DNA from: Bigelowiella natans CCMP2755
Taxonomy: Eukaryota > Cercozoa > Chlorarachniophyceae
Assembly (NCBI GenBank): GCA_000320545.1
Contig: ADNK01001115.1
Coordinates: 1-64,000, forward strand
Direction: 5' to 3'
Length of the DNA: 64,000 nucleotides
The position numbers and the translations under genes were made by a program. The stretch's first letter is position 1. Each line of letters begins with the position of its first letter. Positions 1 to 11,085 of this stretch are shown piece by piece. The notes below the pieces were generated by a model that searched no databases, was not told the DNA's origin, and was given only the letters and a program-made list of their open reading frames with translations.

Positions 1-147
1 GGAGAGAGAGAGAGAGAATACAGACATACGTAACAAAGCAGGTAGTGCGGAAGATTGGTGGCATCGGCAAGGCGACAGAGCGTCTGCTCGCAGGAATCAA
101 CATCACGACCGTTCGGGTATTGATGCTGGGATCCAAAAAATTGATTA

Positions 148-188
<41 letters not shown>

Positions 189-830
189 TGTGTGTGTGTG
201 TGTGTGTGTGTTCTCATGTATATAAGAATAAAGCTGATATATGGCACTATCGCTAAGTCGCGCATGCGTTCTTAGTTTCTCCGTCTCAACCCTTCCTCAA
301 AACGCAGGATTTGTGGGAAAGGAGATACACGCTGCGAGCGCTATGCGAGGCTCTTTCATGGTGGTGGTCGTCGTCGCCCAGTCGTCACTTAGAGTGCTGC
401 TTCCCGCCGCCTATGCGAGCCGTCACGCGCGCACAGCACCCTACTTGTTGCGCTTGCTGCCCGATGAATGCGTGTGATGTGCCGATTCTCACTGACGTTC
501 CTGCCTTAATATGAAGAAGAAGATGAAGAAGAAGAAGAAGAAGAAAGAAGAAAGAAGATGAAGAAGAATTTTATCCGATTATTATGACCCTGCTGCGAAT
601 ATTGTTCCCCATCGTACTGCAATTTGAAGACGAGTTTCCTTGTTCCAGGTATGAGCGTTTCGAGTTCTTCCTCTCCGTGAGCATGGGTTATGGCTGCACT
701 CCGCACACCGGCCGGAGAAAAAAACGCCGAACAAACTTCTTATTTTTGTTTCAACGACAGCAGAAATCAGTATCATCACTGATCCGTTGCAAACACAAAA
801 TACATCTCCCCAAAATGCAGGCTTGCATAG

Positions 831-872
<42 letters not shown>

Positions 873-2449
873 ACATACACATACACACACACTGGAGGCA
901 TGTTTATGAATGACGAGGAGATACCATTTGTACAGATCACTGCAATCGAATCCGGCAACTCCTCCTTCCTCACACAAGTCGTCCTTTCCTCCGCCACATA
1001 ACAACAGGTATGGACTACGTCTCTTCCTCTGGAATGGGTCCGTGTCGTGGAATGCCACCTTCTGCAGACGTCAAACATAGAAATCTCACCAAGGCCGCAC
1101 GCCCTGTTATCGCTCTTCCTCCAAGGAGAGCCATCGGTAGGAACATAGTAATTCTAGTAATAGTACAACAATAATGATAATGGAAGTAAGAGAAGAAGGT
1201 GTATCCCTCTCTCTGCAGCCACATATTTTCTCTTGCTTTTTTTCTATTTCCACGTTTACTAGTATGCGAAGATAGAGCACTCTATCTACACAGAGAAGCG
1301 TGATCAATGAACAGAGATGCAATGTGATCGTCGTCGTCGTCGTCGTTTAACAGGTTGCGAGCGGACGTTTCGGCCGACCTCGAACCTGAAGATTCTGAGA
1401 CATAAGTAAGGGTGGAATTTGTGCGTACAATATTTGTGATATGTAGAATCACGCGCACACGCGCACATGCACCTACGTCAACATGCAGAACAGACGGAAT
1501 TACACAAATCTAAACACCTCTACGACCCCGTCTACAACTACGAATCCACAAAATAACAAGTATCATCCGCCTGCTGGCAGACTAAACATCATCTGCCACT
1601 CCCTCGCCGAGGACATCGAGGAAGAACGACGCAAAGCAGAGAGCAGCGGGGGCTCGGATGCGAAAGTGAGGCCAGGGCGGTGTATCACTCTAAAGATCAA
1701 GTTCGCTTCGTTTGATGTGGTAATCAACTCAAGCTTGCACAGCATGGCCGGACAGGAACAGAATTCGAGCGTCGAGGCCTTTATCTTGCCAGATTGTTTC
1801 TGGAAATTCTGAACATGAAGCCACCCGCCCCCCGCCCCCCGCCCCCCCCCCCACTTCGCCCCATCGCCCCATGATGAGAGAGGAATAGAGCATTATTGTC
1901 TAAATCTTGGAAGGGGCTCATGGAGAACTTGGATGATTCAGGTGACTCGAAGCCATCGCCAGCCGAGATATTTGCATAAATGGGACGAGTTGTATGCTGC
2001 GGCGCTTGCCTTACTCCACGAGGAATGGAACAGACGAAAAGGTCGTGCCTCCCATATCTAGGGCTCTTTTTTTGTTTCTTCCACATAAGTCTCATGCCCT
2101 GATCCATGGTTGTTAAGGTTTTCGAGCTAGGCTTCTCGGGGTGCGGGTGAGCCAATTCACACCAGCAGGACATCTCAAGCTAGGTGGGATGATACAGCAG
2201 CCCACATCTGCAGGGGACGCATTGCCGTGCAATGCTACTGTCGGTGATGCAGACGAGTCAGCGGCAACAACCAGAACTGATGGCAGAAATGTTGCATTAT
2301 CGAAGGAAATTAATCCAGACGGTGGAATTCATTATGAAGAGGATGCTGGCTCGGATAACATCAATGCGGACTCCGACATGGAGCAATTGGTACGCTGTGA
2401 AGATTTCGAGCCCCGATTTGGGTTTGAAGCTATGTTTTCCGGTCCTTGA
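1..2449 (+). CDS. POLK: DNA polymerase kappa (Y-family, DinB), 3' part
   Basis: This is the C-terminal part of a Y-family translesion DNA polymerase whose 5' end lies left of the window. Recognisable exons, in order: 42-116, phase 0 at both ends, encodes the helix-hairpin-helix thumb motif (RKIGGIGKATERLL) seen in Pol kappa/DinB; about 308 onward begins DLWERRYTLRAL; about 650-715 gives EFFLSVSMGYGCTPH, matching the segment before the little-finger domain. Around 1570-1745 lies SLAEDIEEERRK followed by RCITLKIKFASFDVV, which matches the little-finger beta strands. About 2118-2449 gives RARLLGVRVSQF and the acidic C-terminal tail, ending in TGA. Catalytic palm residues are outside the window, so activity cannot be judged. 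Introns contain (CT)n(GT)n at 151-210 and (CA)n near 833-892. Several internal boundaries, especially between 400 and 1560, are unresolved. The strand and the downstream NOP56 gene make a convergent pair. Confidence 0.75.
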
Positions 2450-3256
2450 AGTGCAGACTATAATCACTGTATCTTAAAAGAAGAAAAATTCAGCGAAGCA
2501 GGTATAGATATACGTGGTATGAAACGAAGCGTAGCTGCTCAGTGTAGCACATCACGTACACGTTGCAAATGTTTACGTGCATGCGAGCTAGTATTGAGTG
2601 CAAGCCGCTGTTTAACAAACTAGCGGCTACATTGATCTTGCACACATGACTGCCAGCGCGACATTCTAGCATTGGTACAATCCAATGCGAAGGCAGCTGT
2701 ACTTGTGCGCATGCATGTATACATGTAATATAAACTAGATCTAGAGACAGATTGCATGCATGATGTGCAAGAAGCTGACAAGCTGACGACATGCAAGCAG
2801 GGCATGCTTATTATAGACATGGTGGATGCAGTGTGCATGCATATTGTATGGTCGACGCGCGCATATTGGTCGCGTTACATGCTAGCATGCATGCTACTGG
2901 CTAGCTAGCTGGTGCCGCAGCCTAAATGAACAAAAGCTAACCAGGGATTAGCTATAGCATGCTAGCATGCTAGCATACGTGCAGCTTGCTTGCCGCCATC
3001 ATTAGATCATATTGTTAAATTGTGTGCACTAGTGCATTATGTACCGCTGAGCACAACGAGTAATATCATGAATCGCACCAGCATGCGAATGATGAGCACT
3101 CAGCCTATGAGCAGCCGTACGACGCCGCTATATGTGCGACTCTGGACAAACTCATCTATGCCACATTATTAACAGCATTTATTGTTATAAGCAGGACGAA
3201 TTCCTCTCTTTATGAAATGTACAGTGCAATCATTCTTCATCACATCGGTGCGCGCC
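2450..3256. other. Convergent 3'-3' spacer rich in GCATGC and GCTAGC
   Basis: This is the gap between the stop codons of the polymerase and NOP56. It has no supported gene. It carries many short palindromes, chiefly GCATGC and GCTAGC, for example overlapping copies at 2876-2915 and 2957-2976. Small open frames here are short and have no coding character. Confidence 0.7.
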
Positions 3257-5072
3257 TCACTTTTTATCCTTCTTTGTTTTTTTCTTTTTTCCATCCTTTC
3301 CCTTTTGCCCCTTTTCCTTTTTCTTCTTGTCCTTCTTTATCTTCTTCTTTTTGCCGTCCTCATCACCGTCATCACGCTTCCTTTTCTTTTTCTTCTTGGA
3401 TTTTTCTTTGCTTTCGTCCTCATCTCCGCTTTTGTCTTTGGCCTCCGACTCAAGCTCCTTTGCTACCTCTGCCATCACGTCGATGTTCTTACGGGGGGTC
3501 TTTCCAGTGCGGTAAAATTCAAGTCTCTCTTCTACTTGATCCCGAAGCTTCAAACCGTATTTGTCAGTGAGATCCTCAGAGAAACAGTCAACTCGAGAAG
3601 CGATCGAACACTTGTTGGCGAGGTATCGCGATATGCGTCCTTTGTTCTTCGGTTGAGCTCGGCCAATAAATGTCGAGTGGTAAATCAGCCCATATTTAGG
3701 AGTGTTACCTTTCGTCTTCATGGCTCGGAAAAGAGCTTTTTCAGCTCCCAAGATTTGCACCGTCGATGCTGGATACTTCGCCAGGTTTGTAAGGCTTCCT
3801 GCTTTCGAAATCAAGCGAGCACCCACCTGCTCTCCAATGAGAGCGGAGAGGTTTGGGGCACAGTCGCTCATTTTTTTGATGAGGTAGTTATGAAGTTCTT
3901 TTCTGTATTCAGAGAGTGTGATCACTTTGTCTGCAAACCTTGAGATATTTAGCATATCAATCTCGGATAATTCATGACCCATACTCTTACGTGCAGCCTC
4001 TAAGACTTCTTTCGCTTTTCCAGCGTCCATTAGTATTTCCTCCATTTGAGGTAGCATTTCTTCATCAAGATTCTCCTTGTGCTGGATCAGATTGGCTAAG
4101 CGCGCGAAGATGTAGTTATCCCCTGCAATCTTGACCAATTCGGGGAAGTGCCAGCCATACCATTCGCGAACTCTCATTGCAAACGTGTTTAAATCTTTGT
4201 CAAGTTGATCGAGTAGTGCGATACTCTGTATTATCATCATATCGACCCTGTGGACGTTGAATTTCACTTTACACCTCGAATAAGAGTGACTCAGGGCAAG
4301 TTGTGTCTGATGAACATCCTCTGGGCCCAGCTTATCAATGAAGTTGTGGAAGAAAAGTCTGATTCCTCGCAGAAGCTCCTCGGCCTTCTCATTGGAGATT
4401 ACCTGGTTCATAAAAATATCAGTGTTTAGTGCCTACACTTCAGTTAAAATATTTAAAGTTATCCAATTGCAGACTAGATAAGTTGTTGCCAACCCATTTT
4501 TCTGACCTTGATATCAAGAACTTCTTTGATCATGTTTCCAAGCTTCTTGTCCACCACCATTAGTTTAGGTCCCTTATTCTTTTTCTTTTTATCGTCTTTA
4601 GATTTCTTTTTCTTTCCCTGAAGTAAACAATGTCGAGTTTCAATTTGTTTGATTAAAATCAAAATCTTTTGAATGAGTACCGTTTTGAGATTCTGCTCAA
4701 GAAATTCTTTCAGGAGTGGGGTCATCTCTCCCTCAGTGATAGCGTTGATATTCTCAAGGGCATTCTCGGCGGAAGTGAAGGGCATGAAAGCCTTGAGCTT
4801 AACGATTTTGCTAAATCTGTTGAGTTCTAAAACGCTCTTGCGAACCTCATCTGAGCAATGTAGAAACAACAAATGTAATTTACAAAAGATACACCAGGTA
4901 AAATGGCGTGAAACGTGGAGAAGAACTTCATAATCTATCTGTTTATGAAACTCCCTGAGCTTTAATATTTGTTGTCAGCGTTATAACCTAGAGAGGATCC
5001 GATGTCCTCGGACTGAATCATCTCAAAGAGCCCATAGCCCGAAGCGGACTCAAACAAAATGAAGGTCGCCAT
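3257..5072 (-). CDS. NOP56: Nucleolar box C/D snoRNP core protein NOP56
   Basis: NOP56 is a core scaffold of box C/D snoRNPs, which guide 2'-O-methylation of rRNA in the nucleolus together with fibrillarin, NOP58 and the 15.5K protein. Join on the minus strand: 5072-4988, 4850-4681, 4617-4507, 4402-3257. All junctions are GT-AG and keep phase, giving 503 residues. The start was chosen at [18 protein letters not shown] because the first exon matches the Nop56 N-terminal domain. Exon 4 carries the coiled-coil region ([16 protein letters not shown]), the Nop domain signature ([20 protein letters not shown], then [12 protein letters not shown] and [16 protein letters not shown]) and a long Lys-rich KKE/D tail typical of NOP56/58 and probably nucleolar-targeting. 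Closer to NOP56 than NOP58 by the N-terminal exon and the [15 protein letters not shown] segment. Introns are short and free of microsatellites. It diverges from the orphan gene at 5821. Confidence 0.95.
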
Positions 5073-5820
5073 TGCAGGCGGCACTTGTATTGGTTGTTCG
5101 ATCGATTCTAATCCCCGTTCCGGCAATTGCGAAACATGCGACATAGGAAGATTATGTAAATTTAGAACTTTTGGTTTTGTCGCATTGATCTTATTAGTTG
5201 TATTTCGCCGCATCATTATATAAAATGGTAGCAGGACAATTTGAATAATCTTAAAGGGGGATTTCTGTCTCCTGGAGTTCGACGGAGAGAAATCTACAGA
5301 GATTTGTCCTCCGTTTGCACTGCGGCCTCCCGATAAATTGACTGAAATGACGGGGATTTAGGAAATTATCTCCGAGCCGAGAAGGATGGGCATCATTCAT
5401 TCATTCTCACACTTCTTCCTCCTTCTTTTTCTTCTTTGTCTTCTTCATTCCTTGTCGCAACTTTGGGTGCATGCGGAGTCCATTCAGCCGGACATACTTT
5501 ACTACGAGGGATCTCCTAGGATATTCTCGGAGCGGCGGAGCGGAGATGGAAAAACTTGAGTGGGCTGTTTACGATAGAAAAAGCTCATTATACCCAAGTA
5601 TTTCTGTTAAAAACGCATCTATTTGCTGATGATTTGAGCAAGTTACAGACTTGCCAACTCTCCAGTTTCAGAAACGGACGCGTAAGGCACAGGCGCATGT
5701 GGGCAGATTTGCTGAAATTTCCCTCCTAGGAGCCATACGCAAGATACACGTACCTGTGGGATTGTGAACCGCGGAGAACACAAATCTGGGGAACTCCGAC
5801 TCAAAGATTGAACAGCGGCC
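5073..5820. promoter_or_regulatory. Divergent promoter region NOP56 / two-TM orphan
   Basis: This gap of about 750 bp separates the start codons of two divergent genes and must hold both promoters. I see no convincing TATA box, no long repeat and no supported coding exon. A pyrimidine-rich run lies near 5407-5455. Confidence 0.5.
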
Positions 5821-7116
5821 ATGTTAGGATCTCATGATGTTGACGGCAAGGCCGCTGGTAAGAATACAACATATGTGCGCCTTGAGAATTTTGAGAAAGC
5901 GAAGGGCTTGGAGGGGTCAGAAGATGCCAAGGCCGCTGGATTACACATTTCTCGCTCTGAGATTCGTCGCTTAGTGGAGGAGGAGGTTAGCAGACGTCTC
6001 GGTTGCTTTGGCGGGCATGTCAAAAACAAAAGCAGGAAGCACCAAAGTCGTTTTGGAGGCCAAGATTTTAAAAAAAGAGTTCCATTGCGTCTTGACAACA
6101 AGTGGGAGGCGGGGTTGTTCATCGGGATGCTGTTGTTCCTCCTGACAATCCTAGTGGTTGTTGCAGTTATTCTCGCTGGGAAATTAGATCAGCGGTCAAT
6201 CTCGGCCTACACTCGTAATATTGAACCCGGAGACAAACTTGAGACTTACAAGATATTCCTCGGACAAGCTGCGGATTCAAAGACCTGCCCTCCGCCCCTA
6301 GTGTACTTAGGGAACGACACGGTTATTAATTACACGTTCTCTGCATCCATAAATGCCGCGTATAAGCAGCCAGTGCGTATGTGGGAGCTTGATCCCTTTA
6401 GTGCTGTAGGCGGATTTCCAAAGCGACGAAATGACACCTTCAGTGCTGATCCTACAATTCCTATTTTCTTCCAAATATTCGTGAGAACAAATCATGACGG
6501 AAAGAAGCCCTTATCCATAGACGACAGATACGTTCTACCTTACAAATTGAAAAATTACACGTCTTTCAGATGCAACTCGTTCTACTACTTCTTTGGCAAT
6601 AGCATTGAAGATTGGAAAACGTCAAAAGTCGGTCAAATATATTTGAATGGCAAAGGCATGATGGTGACTGAACCCACAATAGTGTACACACCAGACGGGA
6701 AACGAGAATTCAGCTCGAGCATAGTCGAGTTTATGAGATTTGCTGGGCCTGAATACAAACTCATTTGCGATATGTACCTAAATGCCACCGGGCAAAGAGG
6801 CTCCACCAATACAAACCAGTGTAAATTCGAAGCTTTGGCACAGCACTGGGGAGATCCGAATATGTTTCTCACTGAAAGCGTCAACGCCATCTTATTATAC
6901 TATAGAGATCAGCCGACAACAATCCGAGGATACAAGTACATACAAATATACTCCCCTACGCAGTATCTTCAGAACATACTCGCTATGGTCAACGGGATCT
7001 TCTTTCTCATGAACTTTGTCTTCACAAATGCTGTTAGTGTTCCATGGCATTTCAAGTTTGGGGAAAGAGCAGCGCAAGTGAAGCGATTCATAGAACATCT
7101 TGGGAAGAGTGCCTAG
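5821..7116 (+). CDS. Orphan two-transmembrane protein with glycosylated ectodomain
   Basis: This is a single uninterrupted 431-codon reading frame, unusual here because most neighbours are split. I do not recognise the family. Visible features: a charged N-terminal cytosolic region (1-96) rich in Lys/Arg; a strong hydrophobic segment at about 97-120 (LLFLLTILVVVAVILAG); a large middle domain (about 121-380) with five N-glycosylation sequons (N165, N170, N204, N245, N321) and four cysteines (156, 251, 316, 334) that could form two disulfides; a second hydrophobic segment at about 383-405; and a short basic tail. The topology (in, out, in) resembles CDC50/LEM3 and P2X/ENaC-like proteins, but none of their signature motifs is evident. 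The start is the first ATG after the divergent gap. It could be a receptor, channel subunit or chaperone; the function is unassigned. Confidence 0.85.
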   Translation: MLGSHDVDGKAAGKNTTYVRLENFEKAKGLEGSEDAKAAGLHISRSEIRRLVEEEVSRRLGCFGGHVKNKSRKHQSRFGGQDFKKRVPLRLDNKWEAGLFIGMLLFLLTILVVVAVILAGKLDQRSISAYTRNIEPGDKLETYKIFLGQAADSKTCPPPLVYLGNDTVINYTFSASINAAYKQPVRMWELDPFSAVGGFPKRRNDTFSADPTIPIFFQIFVRTNHDGKKPLSIDDRYVLPYKLKNYTSFRCNSFYYFFGNSIEDWKTSKVGQIYLNGKGMMVTEPTIVYTPDGKREFSSSIVEFMRFAGPEYKLICDMYLNATGQRGSTNTNQCKFEALAQHWGDPNMFLTESVNAILLYYRDQPTTIRGYKYIQIYSPTQYLQNILAMVNGIFFLMNFVFTNAVSVPWHFKFGERAAQVKRFIEHLGKSA

Positions 7117-7864
7117 GTACTTCGGCTGGAACTGGATACATCATCAGCCAATTAATGAACGTTGTCTTAGATCGGCAGCCAGCTGTCTCTTCCAAACGCC
7201 CAGGATCATGCAGAGTAATATAGAGGTCGTCGGCCGTGCTATGCTATGTGGTGTGTGAGGCGGATGCAATGAATCGAAGTAATTAAATGTTTTCGATATG
7301 GTCATCCTGATCTAGCTATGCAAAACCGCGGCTACAGCGCTTATGTACAATCCAAATAGTTTTAAGCAAATGAGGTAAACATCGTACAAAAAAATGCTGT
7401 TGCTTTACGATACGACCTACATGTCGCGGCGGCTTGTGCTATGTCGCCGATCGATGCGATATGCGTGCATTGTGTACGTCGCATCGTCGCATTCCATGGG
7501 AATCCCCAAAGCGGCTAACATTACACACGACGCAACACAGCACTATGCGATTTAATTGATCGATTAACTACATCCGTTTTACGTTCTCGCGTCATGTAGT
7601 TCATCACGTGCATCGCCACAACAAATAGTTGCGTGGCTTGGACACGCATCATGCACTAGCTACTACTACCAGCTGCCATGCACAACTCGCTTGCATTGTT
7701 GGTCTGTGATGATGTGCATGCGTCCACGGGCTGCGGTCTGCTACTGGGCATGCTATGCAATGCGCGCACGGCGAGTGCCGCCGTTGCGTGTCCATGACGC
7801 ACAATGCAGCTGTCAAATGTTGCATCAATGAGAGTGAAAAGTCAACTACATATGTTCAGACAAA
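7117..7864. other. Convergent 3'-3' spacer with dispersed repeat copies
   Basis: This gap lies between the orphan and CFAP61 stop codons. It holds one full copy of the dispersed element (7254-7352, plus orientation) and a partial inverted copy (about 7536-7576), together with GCATGC-type palindromes near 7715-7755. No gene was seen. Confidence 0.7.
7254..7352 (+). repeat. Dispersed element of about 90 bp, copy A
   Basis: This copy starts GGCGGATGCAATGAA, contains TGGTCATCCTGAT and ends with GCGGCTACAGCGCTTA. It matches copies at 16924-17014 (reverse complement), 39467-39556 and 54803-54889 over the same order of blocks. Confidence 0.75.
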
Positions 7865-10167
7865 CTACATGTCATACGGCAAGTGATTTAGATTTTTCTT
7901 GCAGAAGTTAACGCACTCCCTTGCGATGTATTGCTTCTTTTCTTCCGGGAGCAGCGCGACTAGCTTGCTGAGAGATTTGGGATCCTTTGCATTACCCTCA
8001 TAGAGTTGCTGCAAGATGAACATATCAAAAATTAGAATCAGTTAATGGCAACGTAAGCACTCCATATCTGTCGAACCTGGAGAAGTTCTAAATCCTTCGG
8101 GTTTTTGGAACCGTTTGCTGCAATGTCTTGAATCCAATCGAACACGAACGCGTTGATTTTTTGACGTGCGCTCTGAAATCTATCATGGAAGAGCGCCATC
8201 GACCACGTCTTTTGCAGGAATTCCATCACATCCGTTTTCTGAGGTGAGAGGAAGATTAGAATGGATGAGTCTGCCAACACATGATGCTGCGTACTCTACT
8301 GCTACTTCTAGCACGGTGTTCTAACGAAAATCGTCTGGTAGTGCTCAGTGATGTGTGTGTAAATAAACCTTATCCTTCGCAATTTCAAAAATACCGTTGA
8401 GGTATGTGAAGGGAAGCCCCAAAATACCCTGGAGTTTATGGGACGAGACGCTCTCCTGGCCAATGTACCTGGAAGAAAAGAGTGAGTCGTCAAAACGGAG
8501 AGGGAGGGAGGGGAGATGCAGAAAGGAAGAGAAGGAACATTTTTTGAACGAATGTGTGAGCACACGAAACTCTTTCTTCCCTCTTCCTAAAAATCTGAAA
8601 TCCGAACAAGGACAAACGTTCTCGAGATGTCGTCCATTTTTTTAGATTTTTTTGTTTGGTATTTACGTGATGCTCTGCAGGATTCCATTGTTGAAGACCA
8701 TATTATAGCATTGTGAACGCCTTGATATAGTAGAAACATCAGAGAGTAGTTAGTCGAAATCATGGAAAGAACGGACACCATCTTCCGTGACCCACTTGTT
8801 TTGCTATGCATACAAAGCAGAGGCTCTAGGCTCTAAATCGGTATGCTGCTACCATTATTACTACTACTACTACTACTACTACTACTACCACTCTATCTAC
8901 TGCCGACACTACTACTTATTATACTACTAATACCCCTCGCGCTCGATGATGTGAGTGTCTTTGTTCTTTTTGCTGGAGGAGTACGACGGTATGTGTGAAT
9001 GGAAAAAATTAAGTCCCCCCGGATAAGTGGCGACCGTGGCCACGGGAGCGTTGAAACCACGCAGCCGCGCCCCCTGCAAAACATGAGAGAAACGAGGTAT
9101 TAGTTCTTGAATCTGACGAGTCCCATCACCGACGAGAAGATAGAATAAATGCCTTGGTTTTGTGAGCATCATCATCCTCCTCCTCTTGCTCCGTTACTAT
9201 GGAGTCGATGAGTCGCTCAGCGACGCGGAACCCGACCTATGTGCCATGGAGAAGAATGTGGCCGTGAAAAACAGTGTTAGATCAAGCTGGCTTGCTGGAG
9301 GACCGAAGACGAAGGAGCATCTAGCTTCTTAGAGTGTACAGGTGAGAGGCGACATGAAGTGGCAAAGAGCCCTTTACACGCAACGCACACACGCACATAT
9401 GTACAATCAATACACGCACACACACCTCGACGGGATTGTAACATTCCATTGGCAGCATCTTGCCCTCCTTCCGCGAAAACTTTGCCATGGTACCAGCAGA
9501 GAGGATAAACGGATCTAACAGCGTGCACGTTGTTGTATCATAATCATCACTACTGATAACGAGACATATCGTCGCGTCTCATGATTTCCCACTCGCTGGC
9601 ATCGTCTTTAAAGTCGAGGTTATTCTTACCGTGAGTTTTGAAGTCCTTATCAACGACCAAGCGGCCATCGTACACTAGCGAATTATCTGCGATGACGCGG
9701 TACATCGTCTCGCTGACATTTGGGCGCGCGCAGCAAGCCAGAACGCCACATGGGAACAAGCTTAAACCTGAAGTCGTACACACACACACACACAAACACA
9801 TATTATATATATATATATATATATTATAATATCTTTCTCCCAAGCTCCACGCATATTCCCCCCCCCACCTTGGACGGAATCCTGCCCTTCTGTGAGTTGC
9901 TTGATGAAGTGTGGGTACTTCCCACGTCGACCAGCACCCGGTTTGAAGTGTATCCCCGAGAGATCACGCTCTTCGTGCCGCACGGTGTAGATCCTGCCCT
10001 TTCCCAGACTGATGACGCCCATTTTTCGCAGCGACATGAGGACCATGCGCTCTACCTTCTGCGACCCCGCGTGCCAGGCAAACAGCCTATCTATGTCGGA
10101 GGCGACGACGCTGCTGCTGGACTCCTCCTCCAGCCAGAAGATGCGCGATGCGTCAACACCTGTTCAG

Positions 10168-10200
<33 letters not shown>

Positions 10201-10505
10201 AGAAGAGTGACGCATTTGTCGCCGTTTGTCGTTGTGGAAGGGAGGGCGGACTAGGGAAGGAGGGGGGCTACCTTGATCGAGAAGGCCTCTTATCATCGTG
10301 AGTGCGTTTGGGGTCGAGCCGTACACGAGTACGTTTTTGGAACCAGGCCTCTGCCGAACATCTAGTTTCGCTTCTTTGCCTTGAATCATCTCACAGCACT
10401 CCTGGGCATTCTGGGGATTCTTAATGGAGAACACACCCGATATTTGGCTGGCAGGAGGCTCGACAATCTTGATATCCTCCTCCTGACACAAGTGACAAAG
10501 CAATT

Positions 10506-10552
<47 letters not shown>

Positions 10553-11035
10553 TTTTGGCGTCATTGTGTCCGTGTTAATTGGTGCCATTCTCTCTACTGC
10601 AAAGAACAGAATTGAATGGATTTGTTGACAATGAAGCATTGTAATTGGACCCACGTGGTGTGTGCGTGTGTGTGATTGCTCGATCTAGTATTATTTATCG
10701 TGTGTGATTGGTAGATGAAATATAATAATTTCATCTGTTTCCTTCAATTTAGGTAGTAGTTCGATTACTTCTTCTTCGTCCTCATCCTTCTCTTCCTCCT
10801 CCTCGTCATCGTCACCCTCCCCGGCCTCCTTCTTTGCTAGCTCTTCTGCCTTACGCTTGGCGTCCTCCGCCTTTCTCTTCAGCTCGTTGAGATAGAACTG
10901 CGACACAACCGACAACGGCTGCTCGCTATGATCTTCCAGAGCTGCAGAGAGCACCAGATGGTCGTATGGCACCTACACATATAATAATGTACACCGCGCG
11001 CACACACACATCATGGCATATTCACAATATTCTCC

Positions 11036-11085
<50 letters not shown>

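Noticed and set aside
5821-7116. CDC50/LEM3 or P2X assignment for the two-TM protein
   Set aside because: Topology fits but the diagnostic motifs and cysteine patterns are missing.
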